A program made the position numbers and the translations under genes. 64,000 nt of DNA from Erinaceus europaeus (Eukaryota > Chordata > Mammalia > Eulipotyphla > Erinaceidae). This document shows, piece after piece, positions 50,654 through 56,600 of this stretch. Location of the stretch: assembly GCF_950295315.1 (NCBI RefSeq), contig NC_080176.1:37282189-37346188 (forward strand), written 5' to 3'. The first letter of the stretch is position 1. Every line of letters begins with the position of its first letter. The notes under the pieces are model-generated. The model saw nothing but the letters and a program-made list of their open reading frames with translations. It was not told where the DNA came from and made no database searches.

Positions 50654-53600
50654 ACCACCACCACCACCACCACCACCACCACCAGTAGCACATACCCTAG
50701 CCCTGCCTCATATCTGGAGAGCTGAGGTGTGACAGACTAATCCTTTGAAAACTGGAATGACTTTTCTCAGCTTGTAGCTGTAACCCTGAGCATGCGGATG
50801 ACTGTGAACAGGGGTCAGGTCGCTGTCACTGCAAACTGAATTTCCAAGGAGACCATTGTGAGAAGTGTGCTGTTGGCTACCATCACTTCCCATTATGCTC
50901 AAGTAAGTGTTCACTACAGAGGGAGAAGGACCACTTCTTGCTGTAGAACTTCACTGTCTCCATTACACCCGAGGTCATGGTAGACAGTGGGGTGGACAGA
51001 AATCTCCAGAGCCAGAGGCTTGTATTTATGTGAAAGCATTTCCAGAAGAAGGAATGTAAAGTTTGTATCAGTGCTAGGTTGTGCCATAGACATTATCATC
51101 TCAGTGAATCCAAAAGGTCAGCCAATGGAAATTACAGTTTAGCCTGCAATCCATGTGTGGTTTTTCTTCTTAAACCTGGAAGAAATGTCAGGACTTCCAG
51201 ATGCTCATTTGCATCTTCCTGTGCGCAGTGTTTCTGGTTACCAGGGGGATGGTTCCTCTTCCCCTTCTGCCCAGTGCTCAGAGTGGTGATCTAAGTGATT
51301 ATCTCAGCAGCCCGGAGAGGGGAAAATCATGGATCTGTCAGAACCATCACAGAACAGACAATAGGAGATCCCCAGGAATCAGCTATCCAAGTCATGACAG
51401 GTGTCTGATTATCCTGTGGTGAGGTGAAATCTACACTGTTTACATACTTTCTCAAGAAGAGCTCCTACCCCATGGCTGCATGAGTTCTTTCCACCCTCAT
51501 CCTCCACAATCACATAGTCACAGCAGCTAAACTCTTGAGTGGAGAAGGTCTGGGGTCAGGACCAGTCAGGGGTGACTGTGTACTCTGGATCACATCTGTC
51601 ATTCTCAGGATAATGATCCATCTAGCAGCCACTTTCACTGTTGAGTGTGCTAGCTTAAAGGTATTTGTATAATTACCCAGTACTTAAGGAGGCCACATTT
51701 CAGCCCGAACATTCTAACACCAAATCAAGGCTTAACCAATTTAGCATGTTTAATTAGCGGGTAGTTGCTGAGCAGAATATGTTTGCATTTTTAGTGGAAA
51801 AGAAAAGAAAACCTGAAGTAATATTATGGCATAAACAAAGTCTTCATGGGGGAAACAACTTGAAAGCAATGCTTTCACTTTTACATAATAAAACACCAGA
51901 AGATGTGAAGAAAAAGAAATCGGGCTCATCCCTGCTTGGACTGAGACTTGGCTTTTTTAAGCACTAAATTTGTGTTTATTAGAGCACAGATCAGAGATTT
52001 CCCAACCAGTCTGGTTTCCACTCATAGAGCATTTTAAATATAACACTATGGCCTTCCTCTTAGTTAGCCTTTACATGCTATTTGTCACTAGATTGTAGAG
52101 GTGTTCTTAGCTGGTGCAAACTAATGTTTTATTTACTGCATCCTTAATCCTTCTAAACTGTTTTTCTAGGAATTCCCATTTTCCCTACCTATACTCCAAG
52201 TGCAGAAGATCCAGTAGCTGGAGATATAAAAGGCAAGTATCCCGTCTTTTGGTTGAACTTCAGTGAAAATTTACACTGAATCCTTTACATGCTTCCTGTG
52301 TGCACTGTGCTCCTTACTGTCCTCCTTACTGAAGCATCCAGGGACCTTACAGGTGCTGCCTATTTGAACTTTGCATCATTCTTTCCTCCAACCTGTCTTC
52401 TGCAATGGCACTACCTGACTAAGGGGACTAGACAGAGCTTAGATTATACCTTACTAACTTGCTCACAGAACTCCAGTGGAAGTTGGTCACCCACTACTGT
52501 CTTATTTGGATTCTTCAGAAAGAGACATTTAGAAATGAATCAAGTCACAGGAGTTTATTTTTGAGGTCATCCCAGAAAGGACTGGTAAGGGAGTGAATCT
52601 GGAATGAATAGATCCACTATGACGGTATCCTGGTGAACAGGGGTCCACTTCAGCTCTAGGAGCTTCACTTCTCTAAGCAGCCACAGAAAACAACACACCG
52701 TCATAATACTCAGCACTATCCCAACCCAAGAACTTCTATTACCTGCTAATAGTGAAGGGCTGCTTCTGGGGAATTAACTCCTGCAAGTTCAAGTGTGGCC
52801 TGTGAGAAGGCTTGAGAAACTACTGAAGTCAGAAAAGTGCCCTGGGCATAGGGAGCTGGGGTGCTCACTACTCCACCTTTGGAGTGGAGAGGTGAATGAG
52901 GAGAGATGTGGGTGCTATCCCACTGACACTCTCGTTCAGCAAGTATTTTATGATCTGTCATTCTGACTGCTGGAGACTCAGCAGTGGGCAGAATGGAAAG
53001 GAAAGCCCCAGCTTCCCTGGAACTTATGTTCTGGTGAAAGGACACATCCAACAGGATATGCAATAGGTATACATTGTATATGTATATAAACATATATACA
53101 TGTATGTACCCACAATGCAATGCATAGATGACCAAGCAAGTAGAATCTCTACTATGTGAGATCATGATATACAGGGTTGTGTCCTGCATAAAGATATTGG
53201 GATCCACACACTATCAGAAAGGCACACATGAGGACATACTGTCTGCACACAGCTCAGTACTGTGCCCTGTTTGAATCATGCTTGGGTCACCACGGAGTTT
53301 GCTTCTCCTCCGGCCCCCACCCCCGCCCCATGTGCCCAGAAGAGCTTGTTAACCAGGTAGCTAGCTATCTTGCTGGGCTAATGTGAAGTGTGTGTGTGTG
53401 TGTGATATATGGAGAGAGAGAGAGAAAGAGAGAGAGAGAGTCCTATTCCCACTTGCAATGTATCTGTGGTCTGGGTGGATAGGACAGAGAAGAAATACTT
53501 GTGACTATACTAGAAGATGCTTTCTGGAGTGCCCTCCTTGGTAAAGGAACTCAGGTTCTGCAACAGCTCAGTTCAGAGTGTGGGCTGGAGATAGCCTTGC

Positions 53601-56600
53601 CATGACCACTGTGGGGAAAGTGAGGTTGAGAGAGTGAGAGAAATTGGAGTGTGAGGTTTGAATAGGGTAGTCAGGGAGCACCTCACTCAAGATAATTAAG
53701 AAAGAGAATGAAGGGGGCAGGGTGAACCATATAGGAGTCTGGGGAGGAGCATTCAGGCTCCGGAGAGAGAAAAGTCCTTGGGTCAGGAGCTCCAGTAAAA
53801 AGGAGAGCAAGGTGAGAAAGGGAGTGAATGACTAACCCCTTCTGTACCTACTGTGGTATCCTGCCCATACCAGGCTTCAGCAAGTGTTTCCTGAAATGCT
53901 TGTTAATTGACTAGGATGGAAGTAAGTTTTTCAGCCTTGATTACAACACACATGTCTGGTTTTCTTCCACAGGAATGTTTTAGATCTTTCACTTAAGGTC
54001 TGTTTACAGTAAGTCTTTGTTATTCAATTCTCTTTGCTCCCCTGGCAGACTGGTAGTGACTTCAGAAATAGACATTTAATTGAACTTGAAGGGAAGTTCA
54101 GTCTGTTACAGAATATTAGGGAAATCTTAAAACAGCTTTGAGGGAAAGATGATTCAATCAGTGTAATTAGTTGTATTTGGAAATGCGCAGAAATCCACAT
54201 CAATTTGGTCTTTTATTAACGTATTTTTAAATACTCAGTGTGCATTCTACCTCCTGGCAGTGAACATTAGAAGCATAAACATCCGTGTTGCCAGAAGATA
54301 CACAGCACTGGATAATGCCATGTGCCCTCCCACCCCTGAGAACTTTAATTCAATTTAATTTATTGCAAGCTATTTTTAATTTTGTAGCTAATAGTAGCTC
54401 ACAAGATTATAAGATTACAGGGTAAAATTTTACATTACACTTACCACCGAAGTTCTGTGCCCTCACCCTCCCAACAATAACCAGGATATAGTCTGAGAAC
54501 TTTAATCTTTGTTTTGTTTTTGTTTTCACCAGAGCATCGCTCAGCTCTGGCTTATGGGGGTGCAGGAGATTGAACCTGGGACCTTTTGGTACCTCAGGCA
54601 TGAAAGTCTTTTGCATAACCATTATTCTATCTTCCCAGAAAGAACGTAAACTTTTTAATTACTATTTTTTATATTTTTACAATTAATTACATATATATAT
54701 GCATATATATGGGGAAGGAAGAGATAGAGGGTGAGGGAGAGAGAGAGAGAGAGAGAGAGAACAGAACACTGCTCAGCTCCGGCTTGTAGTGGTGGCAGAA
54801 ATTGAACCTGGGACTTCAAAGCCTCAGACATGAAAGGCTTTTTGCATAACCATTGTGCTATATCCCTGCCCTAGAACTTTAATCTTTAAAATTTGTGTGA
54901 GTACTTTCTTGTCCTCTGCTAAAATGGTTCTTAATCAGAAATCTATTTTAGAATCCCTTGATTTTACAATCTGTGTATCGCTGCAGATTTGGGTCTAACT
55001 TTTCAGGAGCAAAGCACAGGCTTGTATTTTGAACAAGTTTTCCAGATGATTTGGATGTCTTTCTCATTTTAAGACCCAGTTTTCTCTATTGGTAATCATT
55101 TCTGTCTAGTGTTTGCCCAACTTTATGTAAAGAATCAGCTAATTGAGTCTTTATAGCTTTGTAGGTGAAGCTGCAAGCATTCAGCTTTGCTGTTGTAGCA
55201 TGGAGCAGTTATAGAAATGATATGTCAATAAATCCTTATTATCCCAAGCAGGGGCATATTTGGGCCTCAGGGCATAGTTTATACATCCTGGGACTTTATC
55301 AACATCTCTGAATTTGGGACATGTAAACAAGATTGAGGACCACTGGCTAGAAAAACCATGTTTCAATTCAGACACTGAAGAGTTGAAGCAGAATGACTGG
55401 ACAGCTTTAAAAATTACAATGTTTTCATTTTTTAAAATTATATTTAATAGCCCTGAATTTTATTAGGAGTTTTTAGGTCCAAGTGATCATTTATAGCCAC
55501 TTCAGATTTATTTGGATATTTATTTAATACCACCAGAGTTATTGCTGGGGCTCAATGCTTGCATTATGAATCTATCATTCCTGGTGGCCATGTTCCTTTC
55601 TTTGTATTTTTATTTGACAGCTCAGAGAAAAATTAAGAGGGGAGCAGGAGATTGAGGGAGAGAGAAAGAGAGACATCTGCAGGCCTGCTTCACTGCTTAT
55701 GTAGGTGGGGACAAGAGGCTCAAACCTAGGTCCTTGAGTGTGGTGGTGGATTCATCTTTAGGAAGACAGTATATAATACACACATCTTTGAGGACTTCTT
55801 TTGGAAATAGGAGCATAATGAAAAACATGCATTGTAAAGGGATACCAGGCATATTTGTGCTTTTATTCCTCCAAGTTCAAGCAAAGCACAGTGACATGCA
55901 AAATCAACAACTGCAGAAAGGTGCTATCTAGGCAGTTGATAAAATCTCAGCATGGTTATATAAAAGTCTAAAGATCTATTTTCCTACAGGGATTCCTGAC
56001 ATATAGCTAATTTATTTTAAATATTCATTCATTCATTGATTCATTTGTTTATATAAGAGAGATGAGAGAACTGCTCAGCTCTGTAAATGTGAAGCCAGAG
56101 ATCAAACCTAGCATCTCCAGGGCCTCAGGCATGCATGTTCTGTTCTGCGCTCTAATTCACCTTCCAGGCCCTGAATGGTGAATGATAAAAACAGACTTGA
56201 AAATGCAGAGATACTGAATGCTTTTTGTTTGGTGGTGGTTGTTAGTCAGGTCCCTTTGGACCTCAATGGCAATATAAAGATCAACTTTATTTTATTTTTT
56301 ATGTTAATTAATTAATTAATTAATTAAAGTTTTTGCTTCCTGGGTTATTTCTGGGGCTTGTTGGCTGCACTATGAATCCACTGCTCCTGGAGGCTGTTTT
56401 TCCCTTTTTTTTGCCCTTGTTGTTTATCATTGTTGTTGTTATTGTTATTGTTGTTCTTATTGTCATTGTTGTTGGATAGGACAGAGAGAAATGGAGAGAG
56501 GAGGGACAGACAGAGAGGGGGAGAGAAAGATAGACACCTACAGACCTTCTTCATTGCCTGTGATGGGACTTCCCTGCAGGTGGGGAGCTGGGGGCTCAAA

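Noticed and set aside
52746..53207. 153-codon open frame on the minus strand
   Set aside because: No domain, no repeat of known coding origin, inside a LAMA3 intron; no evidence of a gene.
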